Assembly (NCBI GenBank): GCA_022578965.1
Contig: MU400667.1
Span: 31,819-95,818, forward strand
Length of the DNA: 64,000 nucleotides
Direction: 5' to 3'
From: Xylaria sp. FL1777
Taxonomy: Eukaryota > Ascomycota > Sordariomycetes > Xylariales > Xylariaceae
Shown: positions 1 to 9,881 of the stretch, in pieces
Layout: every line of letters starts with the position of its first letter
Numbering within the stretch: position 1 is the stretch's first letter
The notes under the pieces: generated by a model
What the model saw: the letters and a program-made list of their open reading frames with translations, nothing else
What the model was told of the DNA's origin: nothing
Databases searched by the model: none
Made by a program: the position numbers and the translations under genes

Positions 1-44
1 ATACGTGCAACCGTCTCTGCTTCGATTCAACCGGCCCAGGTGAG

Positions 45-1814
45 ATGATACGTGGCTTGGACAGTCTTAAACCTCAGACTTGGTTGAACGACCATGTCAT
101 CAACAAGATTTTGAGCGACCATGAGACGGAATATGCCGGTTCTGTTGACACCGTTACAATGAAGGTGGTCGTGGCAGAGACCCCTCCTAGATGGATGCAC
201 ACGCCACCACGAAAACGACTGGCCGGCCTGGCAGAGAAGCAGTTCCTAGTGATGCCACTGAATATTGGAGAGCTTCATTGGGCTAGGTACTCGTTTGACT
301 CTCACACGGGCATCCTCCAATGGTACGATGGCGTTTCCTGTGTTCCGTATCGTCAAGAAGCCATATATGCCTTTCTTGATTGGCTATATCAGGGCCATGC
401 TTGTGATGAAGAAGGAGTGGCAGCAGCAGTGAGAGAAGCAGAGGACAGTAATGCTAATGCTTATGCCAATGCTTATGCCAATGCTGGAGGGGTAGTTCCG
501 GTTCTATGGAAGCAAAAGAAAGAGAAGAAATCTTTGATTCAACTTCAAATCGTCAAGGTAAATATTTCACTTATTATGATAGCTTTGCTTGGACCAAAGT
601 TGAGCCAAGGAGAGAGAGTCACAATGAAAGCAGAACGTGAAATTTAGTAACACTAATACTGAGATATCAAACGGGTATATATGCTGATTTCAATATAGGG
701 TATCCATCAACGAAATACCTACGACTGTGGCGTCATCCTCTTGGATCAGGCTACGCGATTTCTCCAGGCCACGGAACAGTACTCCGGCAACAGAACCAAG
801 AATAGGATTAGGGCCAGCACGACCTCGGCCTTGGCCACTGCGGGCGCGGATATGGATATGGACCTAGATATGGATAGGGACGTAGACACAGGGGCCAGAT
901 CCTTCGAATCAGCCGCACGCCGCCGTCTTCTCTCTGCTCAATTTACTACTTCAGTAGCCCTCGCACCACCTGAACTCGAGTTGTTTCTGTCTCTGGGAAT
1001 AACGGATGATCGCGACAGGATGCTAAACTTCAAAGTTAGTCACCTTGCCGCCGTCTTTCAGAAATTTCATAGTGCAGCCACAGATCTCTGCAATGTGATA
1101 CCTGGAGCTAGAGCTGCGCAGATAGTGTTAGGTTTGCCCGGCTTCATCGAGATACGTCGGACGAGAGTGGTCCTCGAAGCCTCTGTTGAGATTTGGGGTC
1201 ACCTTATGGCTCATCTGCATGAACAGGTTGTGCGGACAATCCGTGAGATACATACATGTTCAACCAAAAAGAGAAAGCGTGATGAGAATGACGATGGGGA
1301 TGATGGCCTAGTAGACTTTAGGCTTGAAGGTTATCACCGACGATGGTCGTTGATTCAAGAATGGCTGTGCTTGCCTCCTCTTTTAAGTCCCAGCGAGCTA
1401 GGTGCTCCTAGGCATGTGTCCTCCTCTAACGTGGGCATCATGAGCATTGCTGGAGGTGGTGGTAAGAGCAGCAGCAGGGCCACAGGTAGCCGTGGCGTCA
1501 ATACCATGAAGGGATCGAATGAGCATAATCTCGCCCCTTTCTTCCAAACCCTCGATGGTATGTACACCATGTTCGATGCGTCAGTTAAAACACTCCACGG
1601 TGCAGGGGGGTCGATGGCTGTTGTCATAAACGAGGAAATGAAGCGACGAAAAGAGCAGAAAGAAAAAGAGGAGGAAGAGGAGGCTAAGAATAAGAATCGC
1701 CGGGTGATATTATTGATCACCATTTTACAACTACGGGCAGCTACACGGCACTTCTGCCACGCAAATAAAAAGATGGTTATGTATAAACAAGCTATAAAAG
1801 TGCTTAAAAGCTAA
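45..1814 (+). CDS. Ulp1/SENP-like C48 cysteine protease, possibly 5'-partial
   Basis: This gene encodes a C48-family (SUMO/ubiquitin-like deconjugating) cysteine protease. I join exon 1 (45-557) to exon 2 (699-1814); the 141-nt intron starts GTAAAT, ends ATAG, and has a CTAAT branch site near 650. The join keeps phase 0 and gives about 542 residues. The family signature is complete across the join: WLND near residue 13, catalytic His in ELHW (about 78), Asp in WYDG (about 95), then the HQ and YDCG motifs with Gln175 and Cys181. A short NAYA-type repeat lies just before the intron. The C-terminal 350 residues are acidic/basic low-complexity sequence with a KKRKR-type nuclear signal and no domain I recognise. 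The start is uncertain: the ATG at 45 lies close to the WLND motif and follows an acceptor-like CCCAG, so upstream exons may lie outside the window. Fungal Ulp1-like proteases also occur in transposons; no element ends are visible here. Confidence 0.75.
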
Positions 1815-1895
1815 TGATTATTAAAACTTTTATATTTTAATGATTAAAGATTTAGTTATATTTAACACTTATATCTAATAACTACGTACCTTGAT

Positions 1896-3914
1896 TTATT
1901 CCTTGCACGGCACTAACCCGTGCACATCAGAGCTCAGGCTTCCGCAATACTTAGCTAGACCCCTAGCGGCTTCGTTAAATAAATCAATCATCAAGTCTAG
2001 CTGACGAGGTGTCCAGCCCATCAACGCGTCGTCGAAATCTTCGTTATCACCTGCGTTGTCCCCTTCATTACCTCCCCGTCGGTCACCGTCCCCGTCCCCG
2101 TCCCCGCCCCCGGCCCCGTTTTCCGTCCCGGGATTGTTGTCTTTCTCCGCCTCGTCCTCATCATACGCTCCCGCCCCCCCCTTATCCTTCTCCATCCTGT
2201 CTTCATCCTCCTTTCTCCACCTCCCGACAACCCCGCCATACCCTACGCTCGAAGCCCACCAGTTGTTTCTCCCCAGCACGGCCATATCGGCGCAGAACTC
2301 GTCCAGCGGGCCCAGAATAGACTCCGTCGCTTTGATCGCGTTGTCAAGTTGTGCCAGGATATCGCTTTCGTCTCTGCTCCCTTGCTTGGCCCGCTTCAAG
2401 ATCCGCCAGATCCCCTCCCTAAATTGTAGTAGATCCTGCAAATAGCTGTCCAGCAGCATCTGCCAAGCGTGGCTGTATTTTCCACATTCATCCTGGAAGT
2501 TCGTGCACAGCCCGCACCCCAACCACCACCAGAGTTCATCGTTGTTCTCCTGATAAGTCTCTGTGTCTATCGTCTGTTTAAACCTGGGTGGCAAATTCCG
2601 CCACACTGTCCGTTTCATCTTAAGACCGACTACTGACCAGCGCATAATACGGTGGCTCTTATATACCAATTCCCGCATTCGTTTCTGCTGAGGCGGCAAG
2701 GCCATGCATAGGGACAGCAGCGCGTCATTCTCTTCTTGTTCTTGGCTTTGATCGTAGTTGTTGTTTTTGTTTCCCTCCTCGACAGCTGCTCTTCGCGCTC
2801 GCGAGCAGAACATCGCTACGCTCCTGGTGTCTAGCTCATCACCACCAGCACTATTATCCCTGCCGTTACGTTCATGGTTATACGTGACCTCGTTATACTT
2901 CCAAAAATTAGTCATGCTTCCAAACACCCCGAGGCCCTGCAACTCGTCCAATATTGCCCAAACGGGGCCCACGCTTTCGTTCACGAATATAGTTGTTAGG
3001 TTTCGTAGCAACCGCTCCGACGGGATCGTGATGGACGAGGGCCCGCAGAGTATCTCGAGCAGCCAGTTCTCATACTTGCGCCGCTGCTCGGCGTACGGTC
3101 TTAGTGGAACCCCGCGGAGCCTTGATTTGGGGGGATCTATCGCTCGCCTTTCTGGCCATAGCGGCAGGTGAAAGGATGCCGATAGGAAGGGGCTGGTGTT
3201 GCTGCTGTCATCTGCCAGTCTCGTCGTCGTAAAGAGGACGAGGATAACGCCAAGCGCAAAGCAGATCAGGCCGTATAGCCGCTGCCACTGCCTGGTGTCA
3301 TGGCGACTGGTGTTGTTTGCGAGATGCCGTAGGAATGGGTTGAGGGTACATTGTGCGTAGTCTTGATGGCGGTAAGGGCCGTGGCGATAACGTTGGCCGC
3401 GGCGGTGGCCGTTCCCTCCCCGAAGGTACATGGTGCGGTTCGGTCCCAAGACGATGTGAACATCCGCGTCATCATCCTTGTCACTGTCATCGTCATGGGC
3501 AGCCACAGGGGTCCCCTCATTAGCGGCCTCCCTTCCCTTTCCACTTCCGTTCCCATTACTTGGTATCACTGTCCTCTTTTTTCTCATATCGGCCCTGTCC
3601 CCATCTGCATCTGCACCAGTACTACCATCTTGGGGGTAGAATTGAAGAAAGATGCCGTCATTGTAGAACTCATCTGCGGACGATGACGAGCCAGACTCGG
3701 AAGAGGACTCTATTTCATCAAGCTTGCCGTTGTTGTCATCATTGTTGTTGGCGCTATCTGCTTCACCCTCCCTAATGTGGCGTTGGTGTTGTTGCGCTGC
3801 GAAAGATGATGTGTACTTTCTTCCGGTGTAATGTTGTATGGGGATATAGAGGGTTTGATAGGGTGGTGTCAATGATGATGGCCTGTTTGAACTGTTCTTG
3901 TCTTCCCTGGCCAT
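1896..3914 (-). CDS. Single-pass membrane protein of unknown function
   Basis: An intronless 672-residue open frame starts at an ATG in good context (GACATGGCC). I do not recognise a family. Residues 1-210 are hydrophilic, rich in Ser, Asp and Asn, with acidic runs around 60-80 and 140-150 and a basic HRRGQRYRH stretch before the membrane. Residues 212-231 (starting LYGLICFAL) form one hydrophobic segment, so a type II topology is likely: a long cytoplasmic tail and a C-terminal domain of about 430 residues. That domain has scattered Cys and Trp (WWWLGCGLC near 470) and an N-x-S/T site after the membrane. Residues 570-625 are a Gly/Asp/Glu low-complexity tract encoded by GGGGAC-type repeats, which also create long spurious frames on the opposite strand. 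The gene is convergent with the protease gene, with about 80 bp between the stop codons. Confidence 0.75.
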   Translation of the reverse strand: MAREDKNSSNRPSSLTPPYQTLYIPIQHYTGRKYTSSFAAQQHQRHIREGEADSANNNDDNNGKLDEIESSSESGSSSSADEFYNDGIFLQFYPQDGSTGADADGDRADMRKKRTVIPSNGNGSGKGREAANEGTPVAAHDDDSDKDDDADVHIVLGPNRTMYLRGGNGHRRGQRYRHGPYRHQDYAQCTLNPFLRHLANNTSRHDTRQWQRLYGLICFALGVILVLFTTTRLADDSSNTSPFLSASFHLPLWPERRAIDPPKSRLRGVPLRPYAEQRRKYENWLLEILCGPSSITIPSERLLRNLTTIFVNESVGPVWAILDELQGLGVFGSMTNFWKYNEVTYNHERNGRDNSAGGDELDTRSVAMFCSRARRAAVEEGNKNNNYDQSQEQEENDALLSLCMALPPQQKRMRELVYKSHRIMRWSVVGLKMKRTVWRNLPPRFKQTIDTETYQENNDELWWWLGCGLCTNFQDECGKYSHAWQMLLDSYLQDLLQFREGIWRILKRAKQGSRDESDILAQLDNAIKATESILGPLDEFCADMAVLGRNNWWASSVGYGGVVGRWRKEDEDRMEKDKGGAGAYDEDEAEKDNNPGTENGAGGGDGDGDGDRRGGNEGDNAGDNEDFDDALMGWTPRQLDLMIDLFNEAARGLAKYCGSLSSDVHGLVPCKE

Positions 3915-4290
3915 GTCTTGTTGGATCAGGCTTGGACTTGCAATCGATTGGTGGAGACAATTTCTTGAGAACGAAACAAAATATTGCAGAAAGGGGTTTT
4001 CGAAGCGCAGTGAATGAATGAATTAAGCAGTCAAGACTTGGTGTTGACATTCTCTCATTTAGTTATTAGTAGTTTCTTTGTTAGGTGATTTGAACAAACA
4101 GCCATTTCTGCATGCAGCATGCCTTTTATGTTATTAACAGCTATTTAAGCCATGCAACAATTATTCTTTTAAAGTGATATATTTTATAAGCATTTAACCA
4201 TTTGTATTGTGTAATAATAACAATTGAAAAATCAATGTTAATTTCATGTTAATTAAAAAAATAGCCTTTTTAATCAAGTTCATGTGTAGA
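3915..4290. other. Intergenic, upstream of the membrane-protein gene
   Basis: This is the presumed promoter side of the minus-strand gene. From about 4050 it becomes AT-rich with TTAATT-type runs resembling the decayed repeats elsewhere in the window. I see no gene. Confidence 0.5.
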
Positions 4291-5145
4291 GGTTCGTGGC
4301 CCTGGGTGAGGAGATTACGGCATTCAAAGACTTGATCGCGCGGCTTCGGAAGCAACTTTAGGTCCAGGACAACAATTTCGTGCGTCTAGACCAGGAAATC
4401 CGAGGAAACGATGTCATGATCAATTGGTACAAGTTCAAGCTAGGCGAGCTGAAGGAGATGATTTCAGATCAGCAGCAGTAGGGGAAAAGACAGGAAGTCT
4501 GAGCCTTAGAAGTCGGTCTCGGTGTGGGCACAGATCTAACTTAGGCCTAATATGTAACCATAGTGATAGTAGTGATTGAACAATGAGGATAGAGGCGAGC
4601 GGACAGACCCCACCTCTTGAATCTTTCTTTGGTGACCTTGACAACGACGACAATGGAAAATGTGACCTGGAGAAAACAAGGAGAAGCAGAGTGAGGCTGA
4701 GCTTGGTAGACACAAAGCTCAACAAGCGGAGAAGGAAACCACCATCACCCTCCAAGCGGCGCACATCGAAGAGCTCCAAAAAAAAAAAAAAGCGGGCGAT
4801 CAAAATAAAATCAAGAAAAAGATGAATCCTGCTCGCTATAGTGCGCACCGAACTTGTAGACCGAGACGTCGCCATTTCTCATTCTATCATACACATCGGC
4901 CAGCTACGGTCCATCATCCATAGGTACCAGTACACCGCGATGACAGCGAACGAGCTACGCAGAGAGTGTTGGGTGCGAGATCTAGACGAAGTGCCGCGTT
5001 ACAATGTGAAAAAGGAGAGGTTCATTTAGGCGCTTCTTGATTATGACGAGCAGCGCGAAGATGTGGATCTTGTGTTACGCAAAATGACGCCGTTGTTGCG
5101 ATCAGTGCAACAGCGGTCGACAGCAAACGCTAGGGCACACACATT
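4290..5145 (+). pseudogene. Decayed coiled-coil gene with a SAP-like motif
   Basis: No continuous frame remains, but three stretches read as one ancestral protein. At 4290-4482 the frame gives helical, Lys/Glu/Leu-rich sequence (EITAFKDLIARLRKQL, then a stop, then more helix ending in a run of Gln). At 4655-4830 another frame gives a long coiled coil (ending HIEELQKKKK) running into a 14-A tract. At 4943-5065 the frame gives ELRRECWVRDLDEV, then KKERFI, a stop and ALLDYDEQRED, which resembles a SAP-type helix-turn-helix followed by a short helix. Stops and frame changes separate the stretches, so this is a relic. The assignment is inference from pattern only. The 3' end runs into the fold-back repeat at 5074. 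Confidence 0.45.
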
Positions 5146-5223
5146 GGTTAGTATATTTATTGCGTAGATGTGGATATATACCATTGTTGCACTGATCGCA
5201 ACAACGACGTCGCTTTGCGTGAC
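5074..5223. repeat. Fold-back element with 38-bp inverted arms
   Basis: The arm at 5074-5111 (GTTACGCAAAATGACGCC...) is repeated in reverse complement at 5186-5223 with only a few mismatches. The 74-bp loop between them includes AT-rich sequence. A related sequence occurs near 57574-57632. This may be a small non-autonomous transposon or a structured RNA; I see no clear target-site duplication. Confidence 0.7.
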
Positions 5224-5960
5224 AATATTGCATATATTGGGTGGACGTGAGGCTTTCTGGCTAGCCTTTGGTGTTTGTACATAAGCGAATACGGACCGAA
5301 GGCTAGCCGAGAACTGCCCGGCAATAATTTATAACAAAATAAACACCAAACTAAAATAACGCAAGGTAGTATGGTAATAGGGGGGGGTCGGCGGGGAGAT
5401 TTCGAGCCGTATCCGAATGGTGTGTGCTACCAAGTATAATGTTGTAGAAGAGAAGTTATGCGGTAGGTCCCCTAGTCCAGTTATATATATCCTCTTCTAC
5501 GCGACATCTTGCCACGGGGCGGACGAAGACTGAGGTTGAGGCAAATTTGGGGGCTGATTAAGTGGCATGGATGATGGGTAGAGGAGGGAACGGATTGATG
5601 GATTGATATAAGGGGTGGACCGAGGTAAGGTGAGTTGAGATGGGAAATCAGAAATTTGACTCAGTCGACGAGTCGGGCAAAACGATATGCACATAGATAT
5701 GTCTAGATACATGCATAATTCCGTCAGACAGTTACACTTCTCAGCAGAGCAAGAAAATAATAAGTTGACCCGGGGAAATATTGACCACTTTTAGCCCCGC
5801 GTTGAGTCACATAGAAACATAATCTGGATGGCTCACTGCATTTTATAATCTCTTTCTATTTATTCTTTTCAACTACCACCACTACACCTTAGGAATCATC
5901 ATATCAGCGATTAATCGCCACTAAACTACCCACAAACTAAACACAATACACCACCTCACC
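5224..5960. other. Intergenic region with a second small inverted repeat
   Basis: An imperfect 13-bp inverted repeat (GCTAGCCTTTGGT and its partner ACCGAAGGCTAGC) lies at about 5260-5307. The rest is unremarkable, apart from a pyrimidine- and A/C-rich stretch (ACTACCACCACTACACC) just before the next gene, which may be part of its promoter or 5' leader. Confidence 0.5.
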
Positions 5961-6743
5961 ATGGCTAAACAGGTCTCAAGACTTCTCCGAGCACGACAAA
6001 TCCATCGAGCAATAACAATAGAACCTCGACCTGAATGGACCGAGCCGATCGACACTAAGGCCGTGTCTCTTGCACGTCGCCTATTATCCTTACAACCTCA
6101 ACTCCTCCGCGCTTGGGAGCAGCAAGTGTTCAAGGAACAGAAAGAAAAAAGCGAACAGGGAAATGGAAAAAATAAACAACAAGAGCTGGAGGTGGTTATA
6201 AATCATATTCTTGAACGTGTAGATGAAGAGAAGTGGCCATCTGCATGGGAGACGGATCCGCGGCGCTTGCGGGATTTTCTTGTTGAATTCAAGACGTGGG
6301 AGGGGCTTGTCGGGCAACTTGAAATGGCCTTACAGATTGCTGGAGATAATGACGTCGATGACTATGGTCATGGTGATGTTTCCTTACACGACGACAACAG
6401 AATGCCCATTGTCTCTATCCTCCCTACTCTTTCTGCGCCCATTCCTACTTCATCTAAAACACGCATGAATACTTCTGGTACTCATGTCACCTGCCAGGCG
6501 GAACACAAACCTAATACTGGTCTTGATACTACGGCCAGAACCAGTGGAATCACTACGACTACCACTATCAGTAGCACTAGCAGTCACGATAAACAACTTG
6601 ATGGAGATGTGCGCCAGAGCCCTAACACTAACAACAATATACCCACAAAACTACCGCAGGGACAGAGACAACAGTTAAGACGTGCAAAACGGGCCTTATG
6701 GCGAGCGATCCGCAATCTCAACTCTGAACCTGAGGAGGAATAG
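5961..6743 (+). CDS. Hypothetical protein, 260 residues
   Basis: This is a single-exon frame with a strong start context (CTCACCATGGC) and a preceding CA-rich leader typical of fungal genes. I do not recognise the family. Residues 1-60 are basic and helical (LLRARQIHRA, SLARRLLSLQPQLLRAWEQQ), residues 85-130 are a second helical block rich in Trp (KWPSAWETDPRRLRDF), residues 140-220 are Ser/Thr/Asn-rich and probably disordered, and the last 25 residues are basic again (QRQQLRRAKRALWRAI). No signal peptide or membrane segment is visible. The shape suggests a small nuclear or scaffold protein, but no function can be assigned. Confidence 0.65.
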   Translation: MAKQVSRLLRARQIHRAITIEPRPEWTEPIDTKAVSLARRLLSLQPQLLRAWEQQVFKEQKEKSEQGNGKNKQQELEVVINHILERVDEEKWPSAWETDPRRLRDFLVEFKTWEGLVGQLEMALQIAGDNDVDDYGHGDVSLHDDNRMPIVSILPTLSAPIPTSSKTRMNTSGTHVTCQAEHKPNTGLDTTARTSGITTTTTISSTSSHDKQLDGDVRQSPNTNNNIPTKLPQGQRQQLRRAKRALWRAIRNLNSEPEEE

Positions 6744-7312
6744 CAGCCTCTAGACCAGCAAAAAAACCAAGGATAAAAGGTTGAGGAAGATCAAAATAGG
6801 CTGAAGATAGAGAGTGATGCTTCTTAGCGGCTTTTGCTTTCCCTCTAGAGCCATCATTTTTATCACCTTGTGTACTTTTATCTTCTCATTTTCTATCCCG
6901 GCCCTTATTGATATTGCTACCACCGGAGTAAGCCTCCATCGCTGAATATCCCTGAACCAAGTTTTTGGGAAACTTGATGGTAGAACCGTTGACATGAACT
7001 AGTCCCGCCGTGGTGGCAACTATATCCGAAATCGTATCTTTGCATTCATTTAGGATGGTACCTAACTAGCAAGTGTGCTAGAGAACCGGGAGGGAGGGGG
7101 TGGCAGGTACGAGCTTATTCAGATCGAGGTCTTGGTCATGTTCTTGGTTAGGGTCAGCGCCGGGGCAAGGATCGGGATCGGGACCGGGCGCGGGGTCGTT
7201 GAGATTGGTCGATTTATGGCGGCTGTAGTAGTGGGTGGAATTTATGTGTCGGCGATGGCGCCAGATCCATGCCCCTATTAATACTACCATCAAGCCAAGC
7301 CCCATCTGCGGA
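6744..7312. other. Intergenic, no gene recognised
   Basis: Only short overlapping frames are present. A GGGATCGGGACCGGG-type G-rich tract lies near 7165-7195. The region ends at the inverted-repeat element at 7313. Confidence 0.4.
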
Positions 7313-7517
7313 GGGCCATTACCACATAACACCGACAATCAAAAATGAAATTCAGAAAAAGACCAAACTAATGGCTTTTTTTATACACACACCTACATTT
7401 AATTGAATTAATTTATCGTACGAATCTATATTTAATTGAATTAATTTGTTTTGGCTTTGTTAGAATGTTTGGTAGCTTGTAGCTTTTTGGTTTGTTGGTG
7501 GCATGTGGTAGTGGCCC
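7313..7517. mobile_element. Inverted-terminal-repeat MITE, copy 1
   Basis: This 205-bp unit starts GGGCCATTACCACATAACAC and ends with the near reverse complement (GTGGCATGTGGTAGTGGCCC). The interior is AT-rich with two TTTAATTGAATTAATTT-like stretches. The left arm matches the right arm of the neighbouring copy (7528-7756) over about 50 bp. Long GGG-starting arms recall Mutator-like elements, but no 9-bp target duplication is visible, so the superfamily is a guess. Confidence 0.65.
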
Positions 7518-7527
7518 ACCTATCCGT

Positions 7528-7756
7528 GGGCTACTACCACATGCCACCAACAATCAGAAGTTCAAGATTTAATTAAAAAGAAAAAGTAGTATTATAATTA
7601 TTAATGCTATAATTACCCTTTTATCTAATTAGAATAAAATAAAAGGCTGTAAATATGGTGTAATTGTGGTATAATTGTGGTGTAATTGTGATAAATGCTG
7701 CTTTTTGGGCTTTCTGAATTTCATTTTCGTTTGTCGGTGTTATGTGGTAATGGCCC
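7528..7756. mobile_element. Inverted-terminal-repeat MITE, copy 2
   Basis: This 229-bp unit lies 10 bp after copy 1. It begins GGGCTACTACCACATGCCAC and ends TTATGTGGTAATGGCCC. Its last 50 bp are the reverse complement of the first 50 bp of copy 1, so the pair may be a compound element or two insertions. The interior is AT-rich. Confidence 0.65.
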
Positions 7757-9881
7757 ACCGTCCCCATCCCCAAACCGCCGTCCTCACCACTCTCCCAACT
7801 CAGTACCCCACTAGCAGCCGCCACACTTCACCAAACCCCCACAGACAATTCGTTTTACAGTCGTATTGCAGTCGTATTCTCTCACTAGAGGCGTAAGTCT
7901 ATTGTTAGCTAGACGCAATTCTGTCGTTACGTTGTAGCTTGCCGGATCAAGGACGCTGGAGGCTTTGCGGAGCCTGTACCGCATTATACGGAGAGAGAAC
8001 TGGCCAGCTGGTGAGGGATTTCGGGGACGGTCTTGTGCTAAGAGAAAAGGGGTTGGCCGCTGCCTCCCTGGTCAGGGGAGGAGAAGATGAGATGTTTGCC
8101 TGCATTGTATCAGAGGTTGTTGTGCCGGGGTTAGTAGATAACCCGCAGCTAGGTGGCGCGTCTGGACGGTAGCCGTAATTCTTGTGTTGTTGAGTGCTCT
8201 TGGTATTGGTGGTCGCATTCGAGAGGAGGTAGGGGTGGAGGGACAAGAGGGGTAGCTTAAACAGAGGGAGGAGTATATGTCGATGTGTTAGACGTGGATT
8301 GTGGAACGTGATCACTAGTGACTTTGATTGCGCCAATATCCGAGTTATTCTTAGATTGCCGTTTTACTCCTGGTTGATTTTTAACTAAAAATCCAACTAA
8401 TTGTTGTAATAATGGTTGTGGTTGGTGAGGACGAGGACTAGGATAACATCTGTCATTGTATGTCAGTAAACGTACGAGCTCCGGGGTGAAAACATCAGCA
8501 GGAATTCTTGTTCTGATAAAAACATTGATGGTTGTTGTCGTTGTTGCTATGCTGACGCCTCCCTATACCAATACATTGTCACAAAAGGACACTGATTTCG
8601 GTCTTTCCTTACGTCTGCGCCCTAGTACTTACGGCGGGCCCATTGATATCGATTGTGTGAGAATTTTGGTCGAAATCAAGACAAGTATAGCGAATATTGG
8701 TCTTTGTACCTCCCTACAGCAAACCTCCGGATTTATTCCCCGATGATTCCTATCCTGATCTAGATGCCCATTGCTAGGCATTCGGGAGCGGGAACCAGTA
8801 GGGGGGTCAATCCTCGTTAGCCGCCTCGTATCACTCGCGCTCATGGGATTCCTCAACTCTTTAAACCCTTGACAGGTTTTAGGGATATTTTTATCCACAT
8901 CGGCATCGATAGTGTGGCACGGGTTCCGTAACAAGCACCAGCATTAACGACTAATGGGTTTCCCTGGTAGTTATTTCGGTTATTGTATCTTTGGTCTTGA
9001 TCTCTGTGTCGATCCTTAGTCTGCCAAGCGCCTTCGTCTTCGGCAAGCAGCAGTTGGTGTTTTCTGCCTGACATGGTTATGTTGTCTTGTAGTCGGGATA
9101 AAAGAATGCGGAGAGCCCGCAGGAAGCAGAAGCGGTGTGATGATTCCTGTCGCTGTTTCGTACTTCCTCCATTGCTGCCTTTTTTCCTTTCTACTTTTCC
9201 TCCCTCCCTCCTTTCTTTTGTGGCATTTAAGACATTTGGTCATATTTGGCTGTTTGTTAAATGAGACACATGATTAGTAAGGTGCTTATGTAGGTAGATT
9301 TCGGGATTTATGTAAGCATACTGCAACAAGAAAACATAATTTATTAGTATATTAATCTTATTAAAATGAAACTATTAAAAGTTTATTGCGGTATAAAGTT
9401 AGCATAAATTTTTTGCAATAAAAGTGCTGCATTAAAACAGATGTAAAAAGGAAATAATGCTTGCACATATAGCAAATTTATAAGTTAATAACTATTTTTT
9501 TACCTGCTAAAGCAAACTAAATGAATATTGATGTTTACTAGTAAACCATTCTTTGGATCGATCTTATATAATCAGAAATTTACCAGATCTCACTTCCTAG
9601 AAAGTCGGCAAACCCAAAGGAAAGAAGAGGATTATATTGCTTTCTAAGTGGATAAGGACACCAAACCTCAGCCGAAGTACTAGGGCAATTAAGGTCCGGC
9701 ATAGATATACTGGTCATGTCATCCGAGTCCTATGTCTCTTCTCAGCCCGACAACAGACAATAAGATCCTTGAACAAAGGAATACTATGTATATACTGCAG
9801 TTGAAGCCCCAGGGGAAGTAAATTCTGTGCCCAACAACAAGATACGTGACTCCTACTTACGGTTGACCGTTCCTGACAACA
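7757..9881. other. Relic-rich intergenic region
   Basis: Short frames on both strands overlap one another and carry no motif I recognise. From about 9260 to 9560 the sequence becomes strongly AT-rich and resembles the decayed repeats. The last 300 bp are the presumed kinesin promoter. Confidence 0.5.

Noticed and set aside
2009..2445. Plus-strand Pro/Arg/Ser-rich frames
   Set aside because: They are antisense to the Gly/Asp low-complexity coding tract of the minus-strand membrane protein and have no independent signal.
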